From contig NZ_JAJKFK010000015.1 of assembly GCF_021653975.1 (NCBI RefSeq), positions 27,589-91,588 on the forward strand: a stretch of 64,000 nt of DNA. The letters are read 5' to 3'. This document shows, in pieces, positions 41,610 through 51,114 of this stretch; within the stretch, counting starts at the first letter, position 1; each line of letters opens with the position of its first letter. The position numbers and the translations under genes were made by a program. The stretch comes from Amycolatopsis sp. GM8. GTDB taxonomy: Bacteria; Actinomycetota; Actinomycetes; Mycobacteriales; Pseudonocardiaceae. The notes under the pieces were generated by a model. That model had not been told where the DNA came from. It saw nothing but the letters and a program-made list of their open reading frames with translations, and ran no database searches.

Positions 41610-42032
41610 CTACCCGCGCACACCACCCTGCAGCTGCAGGCGCAGCTCGGGCGTCATCTGCTGCCCGACGCGGTCCACGAGCAGGGTCATCTCGTAGGCC
41701 ACCGTGCCGATATCGGAGTTCGGCGACGCCAGCACGGCGAGGCTCGACCCGTCGCTGATCGACATCAGGAACAGGTACCCGCGCTCCATCTCGACCACCG
41801 TCTGGTTGACCAGGCCGGCCTCGAAACACCGTGCGGCACCGAAAGTGAGGCTGATGAGTCCCGACGCGACGGCGGAGAGCTGGTCGGCACGGTCCTTCGG
41901 CAACCCGTCGGAGCCGGCGAGCAGCAACCCGTCCGCCGACACGACGACCGCGTGGGCGGCTCCGGGCACTCGTCGCACGAAATCCGTGATCAGCCAGCCG
42001 AAGCTGCCCGCGTGGTAAGCCGGGGCGCTCAC
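41610..42032 (-). CDS. Roadblock/LC7 protein (CvnB-like)
   Basis: A 140-residue roadblock/LC7-domain protein. FGWLITDFVRRVPGAAHAVV and SADGLLLAGSDGLPKDRADQ at the N-terminus and YEMTLLVDRVGQQMTPELRL at the end are typical. In conservons this protein bridges the sensor kinase and the GTPase. It is about 65% identical by eye to the second copy at 43.6 kb. It heads a two-gene unit with the repeat-bearing DUF742 gene. Confidence 0.93.
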   Translation of the reverse strand: MSAPAYHAGSFGWLITDFVRRVPGAAHAVVVSADGLLLAGSDGLPKDRADQLSAVASGLISLTFGAARCFEAGLVNQTVVEMERGYLFLMSISDGSSLAVLASPNSDIGTVAYEMTLLVDRVGQQMTPELRLQLQGGVRG

Positions 42033-42172
42033 TCCAACCTCCTCGCCGTCCAGTCGTGGTCGCGATTATTCCTTGTCAGGGTATTCCCCACAGACAGCTT
42101 GTCGACCCGTGAGAACGGGTGGTTCCCATCTTCACCCCAACGGCCGTACCCGGACCGTGAGCGGCCCGGCAC

Positions 42173-42781
42173 TCAGCCTGGTTGCAGCGCGCTGTCGCGC
42201 GCTATGGCGTGCTGCACCACGGAAATCAGTACCTGCTTCGCGGACTCGCGTTCCCTTGCGTCGCAGGCGATTATCGGCACGTGGTCACCGATCGTGAGGG
42301 CGTTCCGGACGTCGTCGATCTGGTGGTGCAGCAACCGGTCGAAACAGTTGATCGCCACGATGTAGGGCAGGTTCCGGTTCTCGAAGAAGTCGATCGAGGG
42401 GAACGCGTCGGCGAGCCGCCGCGTGTCGACCAGCACCACGGCGCCGATCGCACCGAGCGCCAGATCGTCCCACATGAACCAGAACCGGTGCTGGCCCGGC
42501 GTGCCGAAAACGTAGAGGACCAGGTCCGAATCGAGCGAAAGCCGGCCGAAGTCCATCGCCACGGTGGTGGTGACCTTGTCGGGAGTCGCGCTGACGTCGT
42601 CGACGGAGACGCTGGCCTCCGTCATCTGCGCTTCCGTGGTGAGCGGGTCGATCTCCGACACCGCACCGACCATGGTGGTCTTGCCCGAGCCGAAACCGCC
42701 GGCCACCACAATCTTGGCCGACTGCGTCGGCCCGTTGGCCGCCGACGTGTTCGCGTCGGAGTCAAATTCTCCGAAGCCCAC
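42173..42781 (-). CDS. Conservon GTPase (CvnD-like)
   Basis: A 202-residue small ATP/GTP-binding protein related to Mgl/Ras-like GTPases. The P-loop is GGFGSGKTT (28-36), the G3-like motif FGTPGQHRFWFMW replaces DxxGQ with GTPGQ, and VAINCFDR stands at the NKxD position. The GTG at 42781 overlaps the DUF742 stop by 20 nt. It completes the kinase-roadblock-DUF742-GTPase set encoded from 46.9 to 42.2 kb. Confidence 0.9.
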   Translation of the reverse strand: MGFGEFDSDANTSAANGPTQSAKIVVAGGFGSGKTTMVGAVSEIDPLTTEAQMTEASVSVDDVSATPDKVTTTVAMDFGRLSLDSDLVLYVFGTPGQHRFWFMWDDLALGAIGAVVLVDTRRLADAFPSIDFFENRNLPYIVAINCFDRLLHHQIDDVRNALTIGDHVPIIACDARERESAKQVLISVVQHAIARDSALQPG

Positions 42782-43568
42782 TGAGCACCCTCTCCATGAA
42801 TTCGATACTGGGGCGATCGCCGACCGTGGCGGTCGCGGTGTGCACCAGGACGAGGCCGAGCCCGGCCACGTCGCCGATGAGCACCCGGACCACGCCGAGC
42901 GGCAATCGTAGATAGGCCGCCACCTCGGCCACCGAGCGAGTGTCGAGGCACAGTCCGCAGATGGACCGGTGCTCGGGCACCTTGACCCGGTCGAGCGCGC
43001 GCCCGCGCTCGCTGGTGGAGACCAGTGCTTCGATGGCGAGGTCGGTGCTGGGCTTCGTGCGCCCGCCGGTGCGGAAGTACGGTCGCACCAGGCCGGAGGT
43101 CTCGGCCGCGGTCGGGGGCGGCGGCGCCGCGCCGCTGTGCACCGGGGGCATCGACGGGAGGCTGGGGTGACCGCTGTACCCCGGGTGGCTGACCGGCCCG
43201 GGGCCCGGCGCGACCGCGCCGCGGTACCCGTCGGGTCTGCTGAACTCACCACTGGGTGGGCCGCCGTCCTCGACACGCCCGCCGAACAGTTCCGAACCCG
43301 GCCCGGACAGCAGCCGGTCACCGAAGTCGGTCACCCGGTACTCACTTCCACCGAAGCCCCGGTCGAACGGCTGCGCGCCCGGGTCGTCCGCATCGCCGGA
43401 ACTGGCCGCCCGGCGCTCGCGCCACTCGCGGTCCACGCGCGCCCGGAACTTCGTCCAGTCGTCGTCGCCGGCCAGCGCGTTCTGAGGTTCCTCAGGATCC
43501 GAGCCGGACTCCGAGCCGTTCCTGCCCATCCGGTTCCCGTCCACATCCGTCACCCGACCCGCGTCCAC
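42762..43568 (-). CDS. DUF742 protein (CvnC-like), second copy
   Basis: A 268-residue protein with a long Gly/Pro/Ser-rich, disordered N-terminal half and a C-terminal DUF742 domain (KPSTDLAIEALVSTSERGRA, HRSICGLCLDTRSVAEVAAY, EFMERVLSGLRRI). Unlike the copy at 40.9 kb it has no heptad repeats. It begins at GTG 43568, 24 bp after the roadblock gene, and overlaps the GTPase gene. Confidence 0.9.
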   Translation of the reverse strand: MDAGRVTDVDGNRMGRNGSESGSDPEEPQNALAGDDDWTKFRARVDREWRERRAASSGDADDPGAQPFDRGFGGSEYRVTDFGDRLLSGPGSELFGGRVEDGGPPSGEFSRPDGYRGAVAPGPGPVSHPGYSGHPSLPSMPPVHSGAAPPPPTAAETSGLVRPYFRTGGRTKPSTDLAIEALVSTSERGRALDRVKVPEHRSICGLCLDTRSVAEVAAYLRLPLGVVRVLIGDVAGLGLVLVHTATATVGDRPSIEFMERVLSGLRRI

Positions 43569-43592
43569 CGCAGCTCCTCCGTGACCGGCGCG

Positions 43593-44045
43593 TCATCCGC
43601 GCACGGCGCCTTGCAACTGAGCTCGCATCTCCGGGGTCAGCTGCTGGCCGACCCGGTCGACCAGCAGCGTCATCTCATAGACCACGAGCCCGATGTCGCT
43701 GTCCGGCGCGCCCAGCACCGCGAGGCACGAGCCGTCCGAAACCGACATCAGGAACAGAAAGCCGTTGGCCATCTCGACGACGGTCTGTGCGACCGGGCCG
43801 CCCTCGAACACCTTCGCCGCACCGCGGGCGAGGCTGGTGAGTCCGGAGGCCACCGCCGCCAGCTGGTCGGCCCGGTCCTTGGGCAGGCCACGCGAAGCGG
43901 CCAGCATGAGCCCGTCCGCGGACACCACGACGGCGTGCGCGGCTCCGGGCACCCGGTGCACGAAGTCCGTGATGAGCCAGGCGAACCCGTTCTGTGCACC
44001 CTGAGGTTTGGCGCCACCCGGCTGCAGCGATCCCGCGCGTGTCAC
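43593..44045 (-). CDS. Roadblock/LC7 protein (CvnB-like), second copy
   Basis: A 150-residue roadblock/LC7 protein (FAWLITDFVHRVPGAAHAVV, SADGLMLAASRGLPKDRADQ, YEMTLLVDRVGQQLTPEMRA). The GTG at 44045 is preferred to the ATG at 44066 because GAGGAG lies 7 nt upstream and the shorter form starts 4 bp after the kinase stop. It is part of a complete conservon. Confidence 0.93.
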   Translation of the reverse strand: MTRAGSLQPGGAKPQGAQNGFAWLITDFVHRVPGAAHAVVVSADGLMLAASRGLPKDRADQLAAVASGLTSLARGAAKVFEGGPVAQTVVEMANGFLFLMSVSDGSCLAVLGAPDSDIGLVVYEMTLLVDRVGQQLTPEMRAQLQGAVRG

Positions 44046-44049
44046 TTCG

Positions 44050-46929
44050 TCACTCCTCACTGCCATATTCGGGCGAAGTCAGATCCCCGCCGGAAACCGA
44101 AATGCTCTCTTCGGACCGATCACTGAGGGCGTGCCGGCCCGACCGGTAGCCCTGCTGGAAGCTCACCATACGGTCCCGCGCGGCCGTCGCCGACCTGGCG
44201 ATGGCGCTGTGACCAGGCGTGCCGGACGTGGTGTCGGCGAAGGACGCGCCGTTCGACGGGGCCGAGGACACCGAGCCCGGCATCAGGTAGGCGTTGGGCA
44301 CCCGCTTGGGCAGGCCCACCTCGGTCACTTCGTCGACCTTGGGCTCCAGCAAGGACTGTGCCTTCTGCCAGCCCTCGTCGGCCGCGCTGCGCCAGACGTC
44401 GTCGAGCATCGGCGTCGACTCGGGCTGCTCTTCCGGTTCCTCCTGCACGGCCGGTTCCTCGAGATTCCCCGTCATCGTGCGCTCGGACGCCTCCTCCCCG
44501 CGAGTGTCCTGGTTTCCTTGGCCTTCTTCACCTTCTTCGCTGAACCAGCGCGACACCACCGACTGGTAGATCGGCAGCCGCTTGGTCGGCACGTCGTCGT
44601 CGAGCACCCCGTGGTCCGGGGCGGTCTCCGATTCCGGTGCGGCGGGTTCCGGCGCGGGCGGGGCGACCGGCACGTACGTCGGTTCCCGCTTCGGCAGTTG
44701 GAGCGGGGTGAACCGGGTGGTGCCGTTGCGCGTCGACGGTGCGGGGCCGGAGGTGGCACCGCGGCTCAGGAAGGCCGCGCTGGACGAGCCCGCGACCAGG
44801 TCGTCCAGGCTGATCGGCTGCGCGAGCGCGGTCAGCCCGCCGCTGGAGGTCCGCTCCGCGGCGTCCGACGCCGGCCGGGGCCGCTGCGCCGGCACGGACG
44901 GGATCTCCGGCAACGACAGCTCGGACTTCGACGGCGGCGGGGCGGGCGCGTCGATGACCACCGGGCCGAGCAGCTCGGCCGGCACCACGACGCGGGCGAT
45001 CACGCCGCCTTCGATGTCCTCGTTCTCGCGGAGGCGGACCTCGACGCCGTGCCGCTGCGCCAGCCGCGCCACCACGTACAGGCCCATCCGCCGGGTCACC
45101 GACACGTCCAGGTCCGGCGGGTCGGCCAGCCGCATGTTGGCCTCGCCGAGCACCTCGTCGGACATGCCGACACCGCGGTCGGTGACCTGGATGGCCAGCG
45201 CCTTGCGCCGGGTCACCACGGCCCGCACGCTCACCTTGGTCTCCGGCTCGGAGAAGTAGGTCGCGTTGTCGAGCAGTTCGGCGAGCAGGTGCACGAGGTC
45301 GTGCACGGTCAGCCCGCGCACCGCGACCTCGGGGATGACGCCGACCTCGACCCGCGCGTACTGCTCGATCTCCGACACGGCGGCGCCGATGACGTCGGCC
45401 GCGGAGACCGGCTTCGGCACCGACTTCGCCAGGCCCGCACCGGAGAGCACCAGGAGGCTTTCACCGTTGCGGCGCAACCGGGTCGCGAGGTGGTCGAGCT
45501 CGAACAGGCTCGCGAGATGGTCGGGGTCCTGCTCGTCTGCCTCGAGCCGGTCGATCACGCCGAGCTGGCGTTCCACCAGCCGCTGCGACCGGCGGGAGAG
45601 GTTCACGAAGATGCCGTTGACGTTCTCGCGCAGGAGTGCCTGCTCGGCGGCCATCTTCACGGCCTGCTCGTGGACCTCGTCGAACGAGCGGGCGACTTCG
45701 CCGATCTCCTCGCGGGTGTAGATCGGCACCGGTTCGATCGCTTGTGCCGCCGCCGCCATGGGGTCGGGGTCGTCCAGGATCTTCGTGACCGTCGCGGGCA
45801 GCCGGCTGTAGGCGATCTCCAGCGCGCTGGACCGCAGCACCCGCAGCGGCTTGAGCATGACCCGGCCGATGAGCAAGGTCAGCAGGATCGCGACGATGAT
45901 CACGGCGTCCACGATCGCGATGTCGCGGTAGGCCGAAATCCTCGCGCTGTCCGCGAGCGAGGCGCCGTTCCCGCGCAGTTCGCCGAGCAGCGTGCTTTCG
46001 ACCGTGCGCAGTTTGTTCACCGCGGACGTGCTGTCGGTCATCAGCGCTCGCGGGTCGATGCCCAGCGATGGCGAGTCGGCGCGCGCCAGCGCGGTCGCGG
46101 CGAACCGCGCCCGGCCGTCGATGTCTGGACCACTCGCCGTGGCCGTGTACTCCTGCACCTGCTCGGGTGTCGCGTTGGTCTCGAACAGGGCGAGCGCGGC
46201 CTCGGCACTGAACTGCGCCGCACGGGCCTGGTCGAGCAGGGTCCCGGAGAACTGGTCGCGGGTCGCGGCGATCGCCAGCGCGGCGTCCTCGCGCGCGGTG
46301 AACTCCTTGGCCTCACTCAGCGCCTGGATCGTCGTACCGAGCCGCAGCAGATCACGGTCGGTGGCGGACGCGGTCATCTCCCGGCCCACCTGCACGAGCG
46401 AGTCCAGTACGGAGGAATAGGTGAAGAACGCGGCCTGCTCGCCGTACGGCGGAGTGTTCACCGCGGTACGCAGCGGAGCGAGCGCGTCGAGACGTTCGAG
46501 GCCGCGGTCGTAACGTTCGCGGCTCGCCTGATCGGTGATCTGGAGCTTGCTCGCACTGTTGCGCAGCGCCGTCACGGCCACGTCGGTCTGGAAGATCTGT
46601 TTGTTCAGTGCGCTCTGCAGATCGACGTTGCTCGGGTTCGCGATCTTCGCGACCGCCAGCATCCGCTCGCCCTGCAGCTGCTGCACGACGTCGGTCACCT
46701 GGATGGCCAGATCCACCTGCGCGGTGGTCTGCCGCAGCTGTCTCGACTGGTCGAGGTCGGAGACGGCGAGCAGGCCCAACAGGACCAGCGCGGTCGCCGT
46801 CGGAATCGCCAGCACCAGTACCAGCTTGGAGCGCAGCTTCCAGTTACGCAGGCTCATCCGTGAGTGCGAGCGTGTCGAAGTCTGCTGCGCAGGAATTCCC
46901 GCTAACTCCGGGGTGTCTTCTCTCGGCAC
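44050..46929 (-). CDS. NIT-domain sensor histidine kinase (CvnA-like), complete conservon
   Basis: A 959-residue membrane kinase. It has a helix at 34-57, an extracellular nitrate/nitrite-sensing (NIT) domain at about 65-325, a second helix at 335-357, HAMP to about 430, a possible phospho-acceptor His480 in LFELDHLATRLRRNGES, and a HATPase domain with ELLDNATYFS (551-560) and TDRGVGM. A 300-residue disordered tail carries PTKRLPIYQSVVSRWF (781-796), GLPKRVPNAYLMPGS (872-886) and RDRMVSFQQGYRSGR (918-932). It starts with GTG. Confidence 0.93.
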   Translation of the reverse strand: MPREDTPELAGIPAQQTSTRSHSRMSLRNWKLRSKLVLVLAIPTATALVLLGLLAVSDLDQSRQLRQTTAQVDLAIQVTDVVQQLQGERMLAVAKIANPSNVDLQSALNKQIFQTDVAVTALRNSASKLQITDQASRERYDRGLERLDALAPLRTAVNTPPYGEQAAFFTYSSVLDSLVQVGREMTASATDRDLLRLGTTIQALSEAKEFTAREDAALAIAATRDQFSGTLLDQARAAQFSAEAALALFETNATPEQVQEYTATASGPDIDGRARFAATALARADSPSLGIDPRALMTDSTSAVNKLRTVESTLLGELRGNGASLADSARISAYRDIAIVDAVIIVAILLTLLIGRVMLKPLRVLRSSALEIAYSRLPATVTKILDDPDPMAAAAQAIEPVPIYTREEIGEVARSFDEVHEQAVKMAAEQALLRENVNGIFVNLSRRSQRLVERQLGVIDRLEADEQDPDHLASLFELDHLATRLRRNGESLLVLSGAGLAKSVPKPVSAADVIGAAVSEIEQYARVEVGVIPEVAVRGLTVHDLVHLLAELLDNATYFSEPETKVSVRAVVTRRKALAIQVTDRGVGMSDEVLGEANMRLADPPDLDVSVTRRMGLYVVARLAQRHGVEVRLRENEDIEGGVIARVVVPAELLGPVVIDAPAPPPSKSELSLPEIPSVPAQRPRPASDAAERTSSGGLTALAQPISLDDLVAGSSSAAFLSRGATSGPAPSTRNGTTRFTPLQLPKREPTYVPVAPPAPEPAAPESETAPDHGVLDDDVPTKRLPIYQSVVSRWFSEEGEEGQGNQDTRGEEASERTMTGNLEEPAVQEEPEEQPESTPMLDDVWRSAADEGWQKAQSLLEPKVDEVTEVGLPKRVPNAYLMPGSVSSAPSNGASFADTTSGTPGHSAIARSATAARDRMVSFQQGYRSGRHALSDRSEESISVSGGDLTSPEYGSEE

Positions 46930-47194
46930 CGCTGTACCACCGTCATTCCCGCCAGCATTCGGTCTTCCTCAATGTGCAGGAGCAGAGGGTAGCGAAGAGG
47001 CCGTGAAGATGTAACCCTTCCTGAGTAACGGGCTGTCTGCCCGCTCCAGAAAGTTTGGCTGACCTGATAAAACTTCCCGTACCCACCAAGGCTTCAGCAC
47101 TCTCAGTAGATGACTACTTACACACCACTAGATCGAGTGATCTGTACCACTCGTTCCACGAGGTGTTCCCAGCGATCACGAGGAGACGGACAAA

Positions 47195-47983
47195 GTGCCG
47201 ACGATGCTCGAAGTGAACGAGCTCAACCACCGCTTCGGCGCCGGTGAGAACGTGCATCTTGCGATCCGCGATCTGTCGTTCACGGTCGAAACCGGTCAGC
47301 TGGCCTGCATCGTCGGCCCCTCGGGCTGCGGGAAATCGACGCTGCTGCGCTGTATCGGTGGCCTGCTCCCGCCGAGCGAGGGCACCGTCAACCTGCACGG
47401 CGACCGCGTTTCCGGGGTGCCCGAAGATCTCGCGGTCGTGTTCCAGGATTACAGCCGTTCGCTGTTCCCCTGGCTCACCGTTGCCGGCAACGTCGAATTT
47501 CCCCTTCGGTCACGGCGTTTGCCGCGGGCCGAACGGCGGGCGCGCGTACAGCAGGCACTGGAATGGGTCGGGCTCGCGGGCACCGCGCGGAAATTTCCGT
47601 GGCAGCTGTCGGGCGGAATGCAGCAACGCGTTTCCATCGCACGGGCGCTCGCAAGCCGCCCGGCGCTACTCCTGATGGACGAACCGTTCGCGTCCGTGGA
47701 CGCGCAAACCCGGTTCGAACTGGAGGATTTGCTGCGCCGCGTACAACGCGAGCAGGGCAGCACGGTTCTGGTGGTGACACACGACATCGACGAGAGCGTC
47801 TACCTCGGAGACCGGGTGCTCGTGCTGTCCTCTTCGCCCGCTTCGATCGTCGCCGACCTGACCGTCGACCTGCCCGAGCAGCGGGACCAGATCACCACCC
47901 GCGAATCGGCGGAGTTTGTGACACTGCGCGGAGAAGTGGCACGCCTTTTGCAGAAGCGCGATGTCGTGCAGGGGGCGAACTGA
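47195..47983 (+). CDS. ABC transporter ATP-binding protein (SsuB/TauB/NrtD type)
   Basis: A 262-residue ATPase for a nitrate/sulfonate/taurine-type importer. Walker A is GPSGCGKST (41-49), the Q-loop VVFQDYSRSLFPWLT, the signature LSGGMQQRVSIARAL, Walker B ALLLMDEPFASVD and the switch His in VTHDIDESV. The start GTG has GAGGAG upstream. It is joined to the decarboxylase gene (stop TGA directly before ATG) and converges with the two permease genes that it must energise. Confidence 0.92.
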   Translation: MPTMLEVNELNHRFGAGENVHLAIRDLSFTVETGQLACIVGPSGCGKSTLLRCIGGLLPPSEGTVNLHGDRVSGVPEDLAVVFQDYSRSLFPWLTVAGNVEFPLRSRRLPRAERRARVQQALEWVGLAGTARKFPWQLSGGMQQRVSIARALASRPALLLMDEPFASVDAQTRFELEDLLRRVQREQGSTVLVVTHDIDESVYLGDRVLVLSSSPASIVADLTVDLPEQRDQITTRESAEFVTLRGEVARLLQKRDVVQGAN

Positions 47984-49549
47984 ATGGCGCAGTCGGTCCG
48001 CGATGCCGTCCGCACGCTCATGCGGGACTGGAAGCTGACCACGGTCTTCGGTAATCCCGGCAGTACCGAGATCGCGTTCCTGGCGGACTGGCCGGACGAC
48101 TTCCGGTACGTGCTCGGCCTGCAGGAAGCCAGCGTGGTCGCGATGGCGGACGCGTTCGCGCAGCTGACCCGGAATGCCGCCGTGGTCAACCTGCATTCGG
48201 CGGGCGGCCTCGGGCACGGGCTGGGCAGTCTGGTGACGGCGTTCCACAACCGGGCGCCGCTGATCCTCATCGCCGGCCAGCAGTCGCGGTCGCTGCTGCC
48301 CGGTGACCCGTTCCTCGGCGCGCTCGATCCGACGGAGTTCCCCAAGCCGTACGTGAAATGGAGTTACCAGCCCGCGCGGGCCGAGGACGTGCCGGCCGCG
48401 TTCGCGCGCGCCTACCTGCTGGCCACCCAGGCGCCGCGCGGTCCGGTGTACCTGTCCGTGCCCGCGGACGACTGGGACCAGCCCGCCGAAGTGGTCCAGA
48501 CCAGGCCGAGGATCGCGGATCCCGCGCCGGATGACGAGGCGCTCGCGTCGGTCGCAGCCGCGCTGGACGCGAGCGAGCGGCCCGTGCTCGTCGTCGGCGC
48601 GGCCGTCGACGACGATGACGCCGTCGAGGTCGCGGTCGGTCTCGCGGAGAAGCTGCGGGCCGCGGTGTGGGCGGCCCCGTTCTCGGCGCGCAGTTCGTTC
48701 CCGGAGGATCACCCGCTGTTCTCCGGTTTCCTGCCCCCGAACCGGGCGGGCGTGGCCGGCGTGCTGGCGGACCACGACTGCGTGGTGGTACTGGGCGCGC
48801 CGGCGTTCACGTATCACGTCGTCACCGGCAGCGGCCCGGAGCTGCCGCCGGTTCACGTGCTGAGCGACGATCCCCAGCTGCTGGCGCGGGCGAACGGCGT
48901 CGGTGTGCGTTCACCGCAGCGGGCCGGGATCGCCCGGCTCACCGAGTTGGTACAGACCAGTGAGCGCGTGCCACCGGCCGCACGACAGCGCCCGCCCCGG
49001 CTGCCCGATCCTTCTCCGGGCGAGCCGCTTTCGGGCGCGTTCGTGTACCAGACCCTCGCGGATCTGTTGCCCGCCAACGCACTCGTCGTCGAAGAGGCCC
49101 CGACCAACCGGCCGGACATGCAGGAGCGCCTGCCGATCACCGCACGCGGCCGGGGATTCCTCACGATGTCCAGCGGCGTGCTGGGCTACGGGCTGCCCGC
49201 CGCGGTGGGCGCCGCGCTGGCCGAACCGGGCCGGCCCGTCGTCGCGGTGCTCGGCGACGGCGGCAGCATGTACGGCATCCAGGCGTTGTGGACGGCCGCG
49301 CGGCAGCAGACCGCGGTCGTGTTCGTCATCCTCGACAACGGCGAGTACGGAGCCGTCCGCAAGCACGCGGTGCGCAACGGTGCCGAGAAGGTGCCCGGCA
49401 TCGAACTCGGTGGCCTGGACTTCCGGGATCTGGCCCGCGGCATGGGTTGTGCCGCGCACCAGATCTCGACCGCGACCGAACTGCGCACCACGCTCGAAGC
49501 AGCGCTGGCGTCATCGGCGCCAACGCTGCTTCACGTGCGGTTGACCTAG
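47984..49549 (+). CDS. mdlC: Benzoylformate decarboxylase-like ThDP enzyme
   Basis: A 521-residue thiamine-diphosphate enzyme. By comparison with Pseudomonas benzoylformate decarboxylase it keeps Ser27 (NPGS), Glu48 (LQEASVV), His71 (NLHSAGG) and the His in GAPAFTYH, and has the ThDP motif GDGGSMYG ... LDNGEYGA. These residues favour aromatic 2-oxo acid decarboxylation over acetolactate synthesis. It is linked with the ABC ATPase gene, suggesting the imported compound is its substrate or a related aromatic acid (inference). Its stop overlaps the permease gene by 4 bp. Confidence 0.85.
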   Translation: MAQSVRDAVRTLMRDWKLTTVFGNPGSTEIAFLADWPDDFRYVLGLQEASVVAMADAFAQLTRNAAVVNLHSAGGLGHGLGSLVTAFHNRAPLILIAGQQSRSLLPGDPFLGALDPTEFPKPYVKWSYQPARAEDVPAAFARAYLLATQAPRGPVYLSVPADDWDQPAEVVQTRPRIADPAPDDEALASVAAALDASERPVLVVGAAVDDDDAVEVAVGLAEKLRAAVWAAPFSARSSFPEDHPLFSGFLPPNRAGVAGVLADHDCVVVLGAPAFTYHVVTGSGPELPPVHVLSDDPQLLARANGVGVRSPQRAGIARLTELVQTSERVPPAARQRPPRLPDPSPGEPLSGAFVYQTLADLLPANALVVEEAPTNRPDMQERLPITARGRGFLTMSSGVLGYGLPAAVGAALAEPGRPVVAVLGDGGSMYGIQALWTAARQQTAVVFVILDNGEYGAVRKHAVRNGAEKVPGIELGGLDFRDLARGMGCAAHQISTATELRTTLEAALASSAPTLLHVRLT

Positions 49550-50349
49550 GCGGCGTCCAGTTTGTCGGGCCGGAAGCCGGGGTGCCAGGCCAGTGCTCTC
49601 CTCTCCACGGCACTCAGCAGCATGTTCGACAGGTACCCGAGCACACTGACCAGCACGATCCACGCCCACATCTCGGGCAGCTGGAACCCGCCCTGCGCGG
49701 TGATCAGCCGGAAGCCGATGCCGCTGTCGGCGCCGGTCAGCTCCGAGACGATCATCAGGATGATCGCGATGGACAGCGCCAGCCGCATCCCCGCGAACAC
49801 CTTCGGCAGCGCGGCCGGCAACACCACCCCGAACACCCACTGCGGGCGGCTGATCCGGAACGCGCGTGACGTGTCGAGCTTGACGTCGTCCACCGAGCGC
49901 GCGCCGTCGATCGTGTTGAGCAGGATCGGCCAGACCGTGCCCCACAGGATCGTCACGATCTCCATCCGCGGCCCGATCCCGAACATCACCAGGAAAACCG
50001 GCACCAGCAGCGTCGCCGGCACCGCACGGGCGAAGAAGAACATCGTGGACACGTAGTCGGTCAGCAGCGGCGACCGGCCGAGCGCGAGCCCGATCGGCAC
50101 GGCCACCACGACCGAGATCAGCCAGCCCAGCGCGAGCCGGCCAAGGCTCGGCAGGAGATCGCCGGTCACCGCGTCGGTGACGAACAAATGGCTCGCCGGA
50201 CCGGTGAACCAGACCTGCCCGGCCGTTTCGGCGATCCGCAGTGGCGGCGGGAAGTACGGGTTCGCCGCCCGCACCGTGGCGAGCTGCCACAGCAACAGGA
50301 ACGCGATGAACACCAGCCAGCGCCGCACGAACGGACCCCAGCGCTTCAC
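49546..50349 (-). CDS. ABC transporter permease (SsuC/NrtB type), gene 2
   Basis: A 267-residue inner-membrane permease with about six helices. The EAA-like loop is DDVKLDTSRAFRISRPQWVF followed by GVVLPAALPKVFAGM. The GTG at 50349 overlaps the preceding permease stop (GTGA) and has GGAGG upstream; the ATG at 50382 lies inside that gene. Together with the next permease it forms a heteromeric channel. Confidence 0.9.
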   Translation of the reverse strand: MKRWGPFVRRWLVFIAFLLLWQLATVRAANPYFPPPLRIAETAGQVWFTGPASHLFVTDAVTGDLLPSLGRLALGWLISVVVAVPIGLALGRSPLLTDYVSTMFFFARAVPATLLVPVFLVMFGIGPRMEIVTILWGTVWPILLNTIDGARSVDDVKLDTSRAFRISRPQWVFGVVLPAALPKVFAGMRLALSIAIILMIVSELTGADSGIGFRLITAQGGFQLPEMWAWIVLVSVLGYLSNMLLSAVERRALAWHPGFRPDKLDAA

Positions 50350-51110
50350 ACCGCACCTCCCGTGGCCGCCCAGCCGAGCCATCGCCGCTGCACGCCCAGC
50401 AGGCCGATGTTGACCACATACCCGACCACGCCGACGAAGATGGTGCCGGCCAGCACGATGTCCATCCGCAGCGCGGAGCTGCCCCAGAAGTAGACGTACT
50501 GCCCGACCCCGATGCTGTTGCCGGTGAGGTACTCGGTACTCACCAGCACGATCAGCCCGACCGCGGCGGCGAGCCGGAATCCGGTCATCACGAACGGCGC
50601 CACGCTCGGCAGGATCACCGCGTAGACCGTGCGCAGCCGCGGCGTGCGGAACGCGCGCGCGGTGTCGAGCACCTGCCGGTCGATCTCACCGAACGCGTAC
50701 ATCGTGTTGAACAGGATCGGCCACACCGAGGCGAACGTCGCCAGCGCGATCTTGGTCTGTGCGCCGCTGCCCAGCACGAGGATCGCCAGCGGGATCAGCG
50801 CGACGGTCGGCAACGGCCGGAGGAACTCGATCAGCGGGCCGGTGATCAGCCGCAACGGCTTGAGGCCGCCGAGCAGGATCCCCAGCGGGATCGCGATGAC
50901 CGCCGCGAGCAGCATCGTGATCACCCAGGACAGCAGGGTCGACGCGGCGTCGGTGAGGAACTTCGGGTCGGCGAGCAGCCGGAAGAACTGCCCGATCACG
51001 GTCGTCGGCGGCGGCAGCACGCCGGCCTTGACCAGGCCCGAGCGGCTGACCGCCTCCCACAGCACGAGGAAGACGGCCAGCCCGATGAGCCGGCGGAGAA
51101 CAGTGCGCAC
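50346..51110 (-). CDS. ABC transporter permease (SsuC/NrtB type), gene 1
   Basis: A 254-residue permease. The EAA-like loop is DRQVLDTARAFRTPRLRTVY, then AVILPSVAPFVMTGFRLA. IEFLRPLPTVALIPLAIL is typical of the nitrate/sulfonate/taurine family. It starts at GTG 51110, 4 bp after the binding-protein stop, and overlaps the second permease gene by 4 nt. Confidence 0.92.
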   Translation of the reverse strand: MRTVLRRLIGLAVFLVLWEAVSRSGLVKAGVLPPPTTVIGQFFRLLADPKFLTDAASTLLSWVITMLLAAVIAIPLGILLGGLKPLRLITGPLIEFLRPLPTVALIPLAILVLGSGAQTKIALATFASVWPILFNTMYAFGEIDRQVLDTARAFRTPRLRTVYAVILPSVAPFVMTGFRLAAAVGLIVLVSTEYLTGNSIGVGQYVYFWGSSALRMDIVLAGTIFVGVVGYVVNIGLLGVQRRWLGWAATGGAV

Positions 51111-51114
51111 GTCG